Source: Parcubacteria group bacterium
Lineage (GTDB): Bacteria > Patescibacteriota > Minisyncoccia > JACPHC01
DNA: 45,518 nucleotides
Reading direction: 5' to 3'
Assembly (NCBI GenBank): GCA_016188775.1
Contig: JACPHC010000001.1
Span: 1-45,518 of the forward strand
Position 1 is the first letter of the stretch, and every line of letters begins with the position of its first letter. Below are positions 25,999-34,623 of the stretch, piece by piece. Under the pieces are notes generated by a model, which worked only from the letters and a program-made list of their open reading frames with translations, made no database searches and was not told where the DNA came from. Both the position numbers and the translations under genes were made by a program.

Positions 25999-26809
25999 AA
26001 AAGTGAAACAAGATGAGAAATAACGCTTGATTGTCATTTGTTTCTAATTGATGGGAGAATCGGAAAGAAACTCCGGAATCATTATTATTTTGTCGCAGAA
26101 ATAGTCCGAATTGACGTTTATTTAATGAGTAATCGGCGCTTGTTTTTAGCCCGAAAATTTCTTTTTCTAAATTTAAATAAACGATTGTTCGTCTTTTTAT
26201 CCAATCTTCCAAATTTATTTTTAAGCCGATATTGAAAATATCCGTTTGAGAATAATTTAAATCTAAAATCGGATGCAACGGCTGCGATTCTTGAAAGACA
26301 CCGACAGAAGAAATTTTTTCATTGAGAGCGAGCTTAATTTTCAATTTATTTTCGCCGATTTTTTTTGTTAAAACATTCGCGTTGGCTTCTAATTTTAATT
26401 GCGGTGAAGGTATTTCTTCTTCACTCTTTATTATTTTTATTTTTTCGGGATCGAAAACTAGTTGAACCTCAATTTGAGTATAAGGCTTTATATAGTGTTT
26501 AAAAAAATCGTTTATTTTTATGACAAGATCGAATTCATTAAGAACATCGGCTCCGGCCCTAATAAAGGGTTTTTCCGCGAATCTCGGAAATTCTAAATAA
26601 TTAAAAGAGTAGCGGTCATATTCCAAATCTATTGTTTTTTTATCGGAGTTTTTGATTTTAAAATCAACCCAACCTTCAAGAAAATTCCATTCGTTTATTC
26701 TTTGATTAAGATGCAGAGCGTAGGACTTAAAATAATTTTTTTCTTCTTTAGCTTCCGCCAATAAAGGAAAAAAAATTAAAATAAATAAAAAAAGAACGGC
26801 TTTTTTCAT
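25997..26809 (-). CDS. secreted hypothetical protein
   Basis: signal peptide MKKAVLFLFILIFFPLLAEA; start at 26809 because GGAGGACGAG RBS precedes it. Confidence 0.65.
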   Translation of the reverse strand: MKKAVLFLFILIFFPLLAEAKEEKNYFKSYALHLNQRINEWNFLEGWVDFKIKNSDKKTIDLEYDRYSFNYLEFPRFAEKPFIRAGADVLNEFDLVIKINDFFKHYIKPYTQIEVQLVFDPEKIKIIKSEEEIPSPQLKLEANANVLTKKIGENKLKIKLALNEKISSVGVFQESQPLHPILDLNYSQTDIFNIGLKINLEDWIKRRTIVYLNLEKEIFGLKTSADYSLNKRQFGLFLRQNNNDSGVSFRFSHQLETNDNQALFLILFHF

Positions 26810-27020
26810 CTCGTCCTCCATTTTTAAACTGCTAATTCAATATATGTTTTTTTTAGTTTTTTGTCCATTTTTATAATAAATTTACCAATATTTAAACGAT
26901 AGCGTAAAAATGTGTAAAAATTGTTTTATTAAATTATTGCAAGTTCACAAGTTTTAAAATGAAATTATTTGTGGATAACTTTTTGCCGTTTTTCTATTAA
27001 TATATTAAAATTAATCAAAC

Positions 27021-27488
27021 ATGTCCGCGAAAAAATTTTTAATCATTTTTGGCGTTTTAATGATATTTTTTGTTTTTTCTTTTGAGTCGGTTTTTTCCCA
27101 AACCGACGTCAAAAATTTAATCAAAACGGTTGACGAATTGAATAAAAAAGCCTCGGAGGCTTTTAATATTTTGGATAAAATCAGTTCGGTTAAAAACTGG
27201 TTTTTTGAAAAATTTTTAAATAATTCAACTTTAAAAAATTTTTTGTCAAAAGTCCGAACGGAAGTGAAAAAAATAGGAGACGAACTGGATAAATTAAATA
27301 AACAATTTTTGCCGTTTTTAAAAAAGAAATTAAAGTCAGAAAAAAAAGAGGAAGAAAAAATATGCCTCGCTCTTTTTGATCCAGTTTGCGGATCCAATAA
27401 ACAGACCTATTCCAATCAATGTTTCGCGGAAAAAGCCGGCGTTAAAGTTGATTATAAAGGCGAGTGCGAAAAAACTGGACAAAAATAA
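27021..27488 (+). CDS. secreted protein with C-terminal Kazal-type domain
   Basis: signal peptide, helical linker, CLALFDPVCGSNKQTYSNQCFAEKAGVKVDYKGEC. Confidence 0.85.
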   Translation: MSAKKFLIIFGVLMIFFVFSFESVFSQTDVKNLIKTVDELNKKASEAFNILDKISSVKNWFFEKFLNNSTLKNFLSKVRTEVKKIGDELDKLNKQFLPFLKKKLKSEKKEEEKICLALFDPVCGSNKQTYSNQCFAEKAGVKVDYKGECEKTGQK

Positions 27489-27531
27489 AAAGTTGTGGTA
27501 GATTATTGGTAATAAAAAGCCGCCTTTATAT

Positions 27532-28560
27532 ATGGAAAATTATCTTAGAAATATTAATAAAGAATTATTTTTTGAACTAAAAACCCTGGAAAAAAAAATC
27601 AAATTTTTACTTCGATACGCAATTTTAGCTCCCTCTACTCATAATAGCCAGCCTTGGCTTTTTAAAATTACTTCCAATTCGTGTAAGATTTATTCAAATT
27701 CGAAAATTTCGATCAAAGAAGCAGACCCCTTGGGCCGGGATTTATACATCAGCTTGGGTTGTCTGATTGAAAATTTAACAATCGCCGCTAAATATTTTGG
27801 CGTTTACGAAAATATCATTTATCGTTTAAACGAAGAAAAAAATTTAGTGGCGGAAGTATTTTTTAAAGATAATCAAAAAAAAGAAAATATAGACAGGAAT
27901 TTTGAAAAACTTTTAGAAGTTATTCCTAAAAGATTTAACGCCCGAGGGTTATTTGAAAATAAAAAAATCGAAGAAGAAGTTTTAAAAAATATAGTTTTGG
28001 TAAATTCTGATAAAGATTTAAGGATTGATTTTATAACTGAAAAAGAAAAAATAGAAAAATTGTCAGGATTGACGGCTGAAGGATTGAAAATCGCTTATTT
28101 AAATTCGGCTTTTCGGAAAGAAATGTCCGGTTGGATTAATAATAATTTCTCTTCTAAAAAACGGGGAATTCCCGGTTATGCCTTAAGAATGCCCGCCATT
28201 TTATCTTTTATCATTCCGACTTTGATTAAATTTTTCAATTTAGGCAAGATGTTGGCAAAATTAAATTATCAAAGCATGGTTTCCGCGCCTTTGGTTTGCG
28301 TAATTAGCGCTCGAAATAATTCTCCTTTGACTTGGTTAAAAATCGGGAGACTTTCTGAAAGATTAATGCTGGAATTTAATTTAACGGGCGTTAAAACTTC
28401 GATTTTTGTCGCCGCTGTTGAAATGGATGATCTTTATAAAAAAATTCAAACAATCATAAATTCAGAATATATTCCTCAATTTTTATTTGTCGCCGGCTAT
28501 ATGGATTTTCAGCCAAAATTTACGCCTCGAGAACCGCTCGAGAACAAAATAATAAAATAA
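27532..28560 (+). CDS. nitroreductase-fold protein, Acg-like
   Basis: LRYAILAPSTHNSQPWLFKI, ADPLGRDLYISLGCLIENLTIAAKYFG. Confidence 0.8.
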   Translation: MENYLRNINKELFFELKTLEKKIKFLLRYAILAPSTHNSQPWLFKITSNSCKIYSNSKISIKEADPLGRDLYISLGCLIENLTIAAKYFGVYENIIYRLNEEKNLVAEVFFKDNQKKENIDRNFEKLLEVIPKRFNARGLFENKKIEEEVLKNIVLVNSDKDLRIDFITEKEKIEKLSGLTAEGLKIAYLNSAFRKEMSGWINNNFSSKKRGIPGYALRMPAILSFIIPTLIKFFNLGKMLAKLNYQSMVSAPLVCVISARNNSPLTWLKIGRLSERLMLEFNLTGVKTSIFVAAVEMDDLYKKIQTIINSEYIPQFLFVAGYMDFQPKFTPREPLENKIIK

Positions 28561-28561
28561 A

Positions 28562-29695
28562 ATGGCTAAAGATTTAAAAAATATAATTCAAGATCGCGTT
28601 AACATAAACGGTTCATCCTCTTTAATTTATAAGCCTTTAATTTTTAATTTAAAGAGAAAAAATGATAGAACAAATTTACTATCTTTATTTAGACAAAATA
28701 AAATTTTAAAAGTCATTGACGATTTTGATGAAGAAAAAAAAGAATTGAATATAGTAAAAAATCCGAAAATAATTTCTCACGCGCTTTTATTCCCCCAGAA
28801 AAGGAAAATTAAAAATAAAATTGTTTTGGAAGACGGGGTGTGGGTTTATTATCCATGGCGCGAAACTCTTGTTCATATTTTGGATAAAAAATCTTACCAT
28901 CAATTGAGAATTTCGCGAAATTTTAATTTAATTTTACCGACTGAACAAAAAAAATTTGAAAATTTAAGAATCGGCCTTGCCGGTTTAAATGTCGGCAATC
29001 CGGCCGCGATTTGTTTTGCTTTGGAAGGAATTTGGAAAATGAAATTTGCCGATTTCGACCCGTTGTCTCTTTCAAACTTAAATCGTTTTCGGGCTGGAAT
29101 TCCAGATCTCGGCCTTAATAAAGTTTTTCTTTCAGCGAGGCAGGCTTATGAGATAAATCCCTTTTTGGGCATAGAAATTTTTGAAAAAGGAATTCAACCG
29201 GAAAATATTGACCGCTTTTTATTAAAGCCGAAAATAGACGTTTTGATTGAAGAAATGGACAATTTAAAGCTCAAAATAGTTATTCGGGAAAAAGCGAAAA
29301 AATATCGCATTCCCGTGTTAATGGTTACCGGTAACGGAGAAAACATAATAATAGATATTGAAAGATTTGATCAAAATCCGCGTCTTTCTTTGCTTAACGG
29401 CTATTTGAAAAAAGGCGTTATTGATAAAATTCAAAAAATACAGCCCGGCAAAGGAACTTTTGAAGAAAGAATTGAATTAGCCCGCGATTTTATGGGAGCG
29501 AAATACTTAACGAAAAGATTGCAAGATTCATTTAGGCTTGTCGGTTCAAAATTAGCCGGGATTCCCCAGATCGCTGAATCTTCTTTTTTAAGGGGCGCGG
29601 CGCTTTGTTATTTTGTAAGACAAATTGCCACAGGCAAAAAAGTTCCTTCCGGCAGATATTATTTAAAATTGGATTCGGTTATTAAAAATAAATAA
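28562..29695 (+). CDS. ThiF/MoeB/E1-like adenylating-fold protein without an obvious catalytic Cys or Zn motif
   Basis: LRIGLAGLNVGNPAAICFALEGIWKMKFADFDPLSLSNLNRF. Confidence 0.8.
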   Translation: MAKDLKNIIQDRVNINGSSSLIYKPLIFNLKRKNDRTNLLSLFRQNKILKVIDDFDEEKKELNIVKNPKIISHALLFPQKRKIKNKIVLEDGVWVYYPWRETLVHILDKKSYHQLRISRNFNLILPTEQKKFENLRIGLAGLNVGNPAAICFALEGIWKMKFADFDPLSLSNLNRFRAGIPDLGLNKVFLSARQAYEINPFLGIEIFEKGIQPENIDRFLLKPKIDVLIEEMDNLKLKIVIREKAKKYRIPVLMVTGNGENIIIDIERFDQNPRLSLLNGYLKKGVIDKIQKIQPGKGTFEERIELARDFMGAKYLTKRLQDSFRLVGSKLAGIPQIAESSFLRGAALCYFVRQIATGKKVPSGRYYLKLDSVIKNK

Positions 29696-29698
29696 AAT

Positions 29699-31117
29699 AT
29701 GTTAAATCCGGAACAAAAAAAAGTTTTAAAATTATTTCATCAGGCAGCTAAAGATATTCCGGCTTATCAAGTTTTTCTTAAAAAACATAAAATTAAATCG
29801 AGGAAGATTAAGGCTTGGAAAGATTTTCAAAAAATTCCGCTAATGGACAAAAAAAATTACCTCCGCGTTTATCCGTACGTCGATTTATTTCCAAAAAAGA
29901 AAATTCCGCCGATAATTTCGATGAGTTCCGGTTCTTCCGGAAAACCTTTTTATTGGCCAAGAGGATTTGATCAAGAAGAAAGGGGAGGGAAAATTCACGA
30001 AATTATTTTTAGAAATATTTTTAAAATCGGCTCAAAAAGAACTTTAGTTATTGTCTGTTTTTCAATGGGCACTTGGATCGCCGGAACTTTCACGGCGTCT
30101 TGCTGCCGTTATATCGCTCAAAAGAGCTATAATCTTTCGATAGCCACGCCCGGCATTGAAAAAGAAGACGCGCTTTCAATTTTAAAAGATTTTGCTCCCA
30201 ATTTTGAAACGGTTATTTTAGCCGGATATCCGCCGTTTTTAATGGATATTATTGATGAAGCTAATCAAAGAAAAATTAATTTAAAAAAACTTAATTTAAG
30301 ACTGCTTTTTGCCGGGGAAAATTTCTCGGAAAAGTGGAGAGATGTTATTCATGAGATGGCTTCTATGCCGAAAACCTTAGATCGTTCAGTCAGTATTTAT
30401 GGGACAGCCGATGCCGATATTTTGGGGCACGAAACTCCGCTTTCGGTTTTTTTGAGAAAAAAAGCGAATATAAACAGAAACTTTGCCGAAGCCTTTTTCG
30501 GAAAAATTTCTTTTATTCCAACTTTAGTCCAATATTATCCAATGGAAAAATTTTTTGAGTCCGTGAACGGGAAATTAATTTTCACTTCAGCGGCCGGCAT
30601 TCCTTTGATTCGCTATAATATTCAGGATACCGGCAAATTAATTTCATATAGCGAGGCGATGAAATTAATCCGGGAATTCGGTTTTGAAAAAGAGATTAAA
30701 AAAAGAGGATTGGATAAATGGAAATTGCCGTTTTTGACGCTCGGAGGACGAAAAGACGTGTCCGTCACTTTTTACGCTTTAAATATCTACCCGGAAAACA
30801 TTAAAAGCGGACTGGAAGATGATTTTGTTTCCAAATATCTTTCCGGAAAATTCATTGCCTCAACTAAATCCGTCAATAAAGGTAAAAACCAAAAACTTAT
30901 CATTAAAGTCGAACTCGCCAGAAATACAGAGCCGACGGAAAACATCAAAGAACTGGCCGAGCAAATTATTTTTGAACATCTTTTAAAACTGAATATTGAA
31001 TACCGAAAACTTTATAGTTCGATTAGCAAAAAGGCTTTGCCGCAAATAGAGCTTATTCCTTTCGGAGATCCTATTTTTCAGGTTAAAAAATCAAAACATG
31101 GATGGGTAAGGAGATGA
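29699..31117 (+). CDS. PaaK-like adenylate-forming enzyme (phenylacetate-CoA ligase-like)
   Basis: ISMSSGSSGKPFYWPRG, SIYGTADADILGHETP, LGGRKDVSVTFYALNIYPENIKSGLED. Confidence 0.75.
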   Translation: MLNPEQKKVLKLFHQAAKDIPAYQVFLKKHKIKSRKIKAWKDFQKIPLMDKKNYLRVYPYVDLFPKKKIPPIISMSSGSSGKPFYWPRGFDQEERGGKIHEIIFRNIFKIGSKRTLVIVCFSMGTWIAGTFTASCCRYIAQKSYNLSIATPGIEKEDALSILKDFAPNFETVILAGYPPFLMDIIDEANQRKINLKKLNLRLLFAGENFSEKWRDVIHEMASMPKTLDRSVSIYGTADADILGHETPLSVFLRKKANINRNFAEAFFGKISFIPTLVQYYPMEKFFESVNGKLIFTSAAGIPLIRYNIQDTGKLISYSEAMKLIREFGFEKEIKKRGLDKWKLPFLTLGGRKDVSVTFYALNIYPENIKSGLEDDFVSKYLSGKFIASTKSVNKGKNQKLIIKVELARNTEPTENIKELAEQIIFEHLLKLNIEYRKLYSSISKKALPQIELIPFGDPIFQVKKSKHGWVRR

Positions 31118-31145
31118 GTTATAAATTTTTACTCCTTTATTACTC

Positions 31146-31174
31146 TTGACTTATAAAGTATATCATGCTAATAT
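31146..31174 (+). promoter_or_regulatory. promoter TTGACT-17 bp-TAATAT with TGn extension
   Basis: hexamers with 17-nt spacer upstream of 31230. Confidence 0.65.
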
Positions 31175-31229
31175 TTAAAAATGAAATAGGTATTTAAAAA
31201 TTTTAAATTTAGACAAGGAGGGAATATAA

Positions 31230-32171
31230 ATGCGATATGCCGATTTTTTAGGGTTTTTATTTCCGCAAAACGCGTTAATTAAAAAAGACAAAAAGGAGTT
31301 GGTCATAGATCCAAATATCAAATTGGATTTATGCGGAGTGACAAGCGTTCCGCCATTTATGAAAAAAATTTCGGAGATTGTAAGAGAACATAAATGGTTT
31401 TGCGAGATTTTAAAAAAGCAAAATCAAAATAACAAGATTAAAATTTTTTGCGGCCTTCAACACCCGCCGGAAAACGCGATTCCATCGGATATTTCATATC
31501 TTGGAGATATAGGGATAAAATACATGACGCTCGCTTATGAAACGGAGAGCGTTTATGGAGGCGGATTTGCGACACCTCAAGCCCCTTTAACAGAAGAAGG
31601 AAAGTGGCTTTTAAGGATGATGGCTAGAGCAGGAATTATATTAGACTTATCTCATGCCGGTCATCGTACAGCAAGAGAAGCTCTCGTTTATATTCACGAA
31701 AAAAATTTACGATTAAAAGTCGTCGCTTCTCATACCGGATGTTGGTCAATATATTCTCATTACAGAAATCTTCCCGACGATGTACTTCTCGGCATCAAGG
31801 AACTAAATGGCATTGTAGGACTCGCGACAGTGACATTTAAATTGGACCAGTATGACAACACTTTAAACCCGTTTTTCAATCATTTTAATCACGCCTTAAA
31901 TATTTTAGGAGAGGATCACATCGCGCTCGGAACCGATGGTTTATATCGCATAATGGATGCGAAAGAAGAGGCGGCAAGATTTGAAGTAATGAAAAAAAAG
32001 CTTGATCCGCGCGGAAATTTCAAAGCGCGATATCCGGATCAGCCGATGGAGCTTAACAGGCCTGATCGGCTTACGGTTATAGAAAATGAAATGATTAAGC
32101 GAGGAATATCAGTAAAGACAGCGGAGAAAATAATGGGAGAAAATCTCGCTAAATTTTTCTCGGAACTTTAA
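31230..32171 (+). CDS. membrane dipeptidase-like protein, peptidase M19 family
   Basis: YMTLAYETESVYGGG, GIILDLSHAGHRTAREAL, VVASHTGCWSI, HIALGTDGLYRI; RBS AAGGAGGG. Confidence 0.8.
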   Translation: MRYADFLGFLFPQNALIKKDKKELVIDPNIKLDLCGVTSVPPFMKKISEIVREHKWFCEILKKQNQNNKIKIFCGLQHPPENAIPSDISYLGDIGIKYMTLAYETESVYGGGFATPQAPLTEEGKWLLRMMARAGIILDLSHAGHRTAREALVYIHEKNLRLKVVASHTGCWSIYSHYRNLPDDVLLGIKELNGIVGLATVTFKLDQYDNTLNPFFNHFNHALNILGEDHIALGTDGLYRIMDAKEEAARFEVMKKKLDPRGNFKARYPDQPMELNRPDRLTVIENEMIKRGISVKTAEKIMGENLAKFFSEL

Positions 32172-32187
32172 AAAAGAAAAAAATAGG

Positions 32188-32220
32188 GCCTCTTAGTTTT
32201 TAAAACTAAGAGGCTTTTAT
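32188..32220 (+). terminator. terminator GCCTCTTAGTTTT-t-AAAACTAAGAGGCTTTTAT
   Basis: 13-bp perfect stem and T-rich tail. Confidence 0.85.
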
Positions 32221-32356
32221 CTATTGTTTTTTTATATTAATCCATCCAAAACATCTTGAGGTGTTTTTAGGTTAGCGTTATCAATATCCTTTTTAATTTT
32301 TGTAAAATCAGCTAATTTAAAGTAAAATAATTATAAATATCGAGTTTTTAAAAATC

Positions 32357-34015
32357 ATGTCTTTGAATATATCTTTCGCCTCCACGTTAATCGTCAGTTT
32401 TACGATTTTTTTTATTGGGATTATTGTTTATTTGCGAGATCGAAAAAATTTCAGCAATATTTTTTTCTTTCTAATGGCCTTATCAACGGTATTTTGGTCT
32501 ATTGCGAATTATTTTTCTTTAAATGTCAAACCGGAAAACGATTTATTTTGGATAAGATTAGTTTTATTTTTCGCCGCTCCTCACGCGGTTCTGTTTTTTC
32601 TTTTCGTTTTCAATTTCCCTAAAAAAGAAATTAAATTTAATAAAAAAATCCTTTTTTTTGTTTTAATTATTTTATTTTTAGTCATGATAGCCACTGTTTC
32701 TCCGTTTGTTTTTTCAAAAATCGAAATAAAAAATAATCAAGCTATACCAATTGCCGGATCTTTAATGCCTTTTTTTGCGGTTACTGTTTTTGGTTCTCTT
32801 ACTGCTGGCTTAATAACGGTTTTTAAAAAATACATAAGAGCTGAAGCCGAGGAAAAAATTCAATGGCGATTTATGCTGATCGGCGTATCATTGAGTTATT
32901 TTCTTTTGATTTTAACCAATTTTCTTTTCGTTATTTTATTTCAGAAAACGATTTTTGTCGCTTACGGACCGATATTTATGTTACCGGCGATTTTCGGAAT
33001 GAGTTACGCCATATTACGGCATCATTTGCTGAATATAAAAATTATCGCGACAGAAATATTAACTTTCAGTATTTTATCCGTCGCCTTAATTGACGTTCTG
33101 ACGTCTCGGAGTATTTTAAATTTTATTTTTCGTTTTTCCGCTTTTATTTTGTATTTATTCTTCAGTATTTTTCTCATTCGCAGTGTTGTTAGAGAAGTTC
33201 AACAGCGCGAGAAATTAGAAGAATTAACCAAAGAATTGGCGCAAAAAAACGAAGAACTAAAAAAACTGGACGAAGCGAAATCTCAATTTGTTTCCATTAC
33301 TTCCCATCAGTTGCGCACGCCGCTCTCAGCCATTAAAGGCTATATTTCAATGATGCTTGAAGAATTATTCGGTCCGGTCAATAAAAAAAATCGTTCTATT
33401 CTTGAAAAAATCTACGCTTCCAACGAAAGATTGATTACGCTGGTGCGCAATCTTTTGAACGTTTCCCGAATCGAATCCGGCCGAATACGATATATCAAAA
33501 CCAACATTGATTTAGTTGATCTTTTAAAAAGCGTGGGCGATGATGTTCATAGCGAGCTTGAAAAAAGCGGTTTGTCTTTAAAAATTAATGCGAAAAAAAT
33601 GCCGAAAATTTTTGGCGATCCGTCTTACTTGCGCCAAGTTTTTCTTAATTTGATCGATAACGCCATAAAATATACTCCCAAAGGAAAAATAACGGTTGAT
33701 TTTGATATAATAAATGAAGACAGGGCGGAAGAGATGATTTTAGTCAGCGTTCAAGATACGGGATTGGGCATGAGCCAAGAAGAACTTAATTCAATTTTTA
33801 AAAAATTTTCCCGAGGTGTTTCAATCGAGAAATATTATACCGAAGGCTTAGGACTCGGTTTATTCGTGGCCAAAGAAATCGTCAGAGATCACGGCGGAAA
33901 AATTTGGGCTGATTCCGAGGGAAAAGGCAAAGGAAGCGTTTTTTATGTCGCTTTGCCTTTGATGAAGGAAAAAAACATTAAACAAAAAGTCGAAGAGAAA
34001 AATTATGCAATATAA
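32357..34015 (+). CDS. sensor histidine kinase with multi-TM N-terminus
   Basis: SQFVSITSHQLRTPLSAIKGYISMM H-box, NLIDNAIKYTPKG, GLGLGLFVAKEIVRDHGGKIWADSEGKGKGSVFYVALP. Confidence 0.95.
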   Translation: MSLNISFASTLIVSFTIFFIGIIVYLRDRKNFSNIFFFLMALSTVFWSIANYFSLNVKPENDLFWIRLVLFFAAPHAVLFFLFVFNFPKKEIKFNKKILFFVLIILFLVMIATVSPFVFSKIEIKNNQAIPIAGSLMPFFAVTVFGSLTAGLITVFKKYIRAEAEEKIQWRFMLIGVSLSYFLLILTNFLFVILFQKTIFVAYGPIFMLPAIFGMSYAILRHHLLNIKIIATEILTFSILSVALIDVLTSRSILNFIFRFSAFILYLFFSIFLIRSVVREVQQREKLEELTKELAQKNEELKKLDEAKSQFVSITSHQLRTPLSAIKGYISMMLEELFGPVNKKNRSILEKIYASNERLITLVRNLLNVSRIESGRIRYIKTNIDLVDLLKSVGDDVHSELEKSGLSLKINAKKMPKIFGDPSYLRQVFLNLIDNAIKYTPKGKITVDFDIINEDRAEEMILVSVQDTGLGMSQEELNSIFKKFSRGVSIEKYYTEGLGLGLFVAKEIVRDHGGKIWADSEGKGKGSVFYVALPLMKEKNIKQKVEEKNYAI

Positions 34016-34023
34016 TTTTAAAA

Positions 34024-34398
34024 ATGTCTAAAAATAAAAAAATAGTGATAGTGGAAGACGAGTCCGTGATTGCCGAAATGTATCAGATTAAATTTGAAAA
34101 ATCCGGCTACCAAGTAATTAAAGTTCTTGATTCGGAAAAGGCTTTTGAAACAATTCAAAAAGAAATGCCTAATCTTATAGTTCTTGATATTATTATGCCG
34201 GGTTTTTCCGGTTTCGCTCTTTTGAAACAATTTAAGAACGACGAGAAATTAAAAAATATTCCGGTGGTAATTTTGAGCAATTTGGGCGACCCGGCCGATA
34301 TTGATAAAGGGAAAGCGATGGGCGCCGACGATTATTTGATTAAAGCCGATAACACGCCCAGCCAAGCGCTTGAGAAAATAGAAAAATATATAAAATAA
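34024..34398 (+). CDS. response regulator receiver protein (CheY-like, no output domain)
   Basis: KIVIVEDESVIAEMY, LIVLDIIMPGFSGFALL, PVVILSNLGD, DDYLIKAD. Confidence 0.95.
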   Translation: MSKNKKIVIVEDESVIAEMYQIKFEKSGYQVIKVLDSEKAFETIQKEMPNLIVLDIIMPGFSGFALLKQFKNDEKLKNIPVVILSNLGDPADIDKGKAMGADDYLIKADNTPSQALEKIEKYIK

Positions 34399-34403
34399 AG
34401 CAT

Positions 34404-34428
34404 CCGCGTCACCCGCAGGGTGACGCGG
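34404..34428. repeat. perfect hairpin CCGCGTCACCC-gca-GGGTGACGCGG (family D half-element)
   Basis: 11-bp perfect stem; shares CACCCGCAGGGTG with family D. Confidence 0.85.
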
Positions 34429-34623
34429 TATTGTGATAATGCTTTGTTATGAAAAGTTCTCGCTCGGCTCGACCGACTCGCCTCGCTCGATTCAGACTCG
34501 CTTCCTGCCTACCGGCAGGCAGACGCTCGCCGCCTCATTTCCGTCTCCTGTAGGGAGACGAAGTATTCGGCGGATACATAATAAAAATTTGAAAAATTCA
34601 TCTTTTTCGCTTATTATTTTTTT

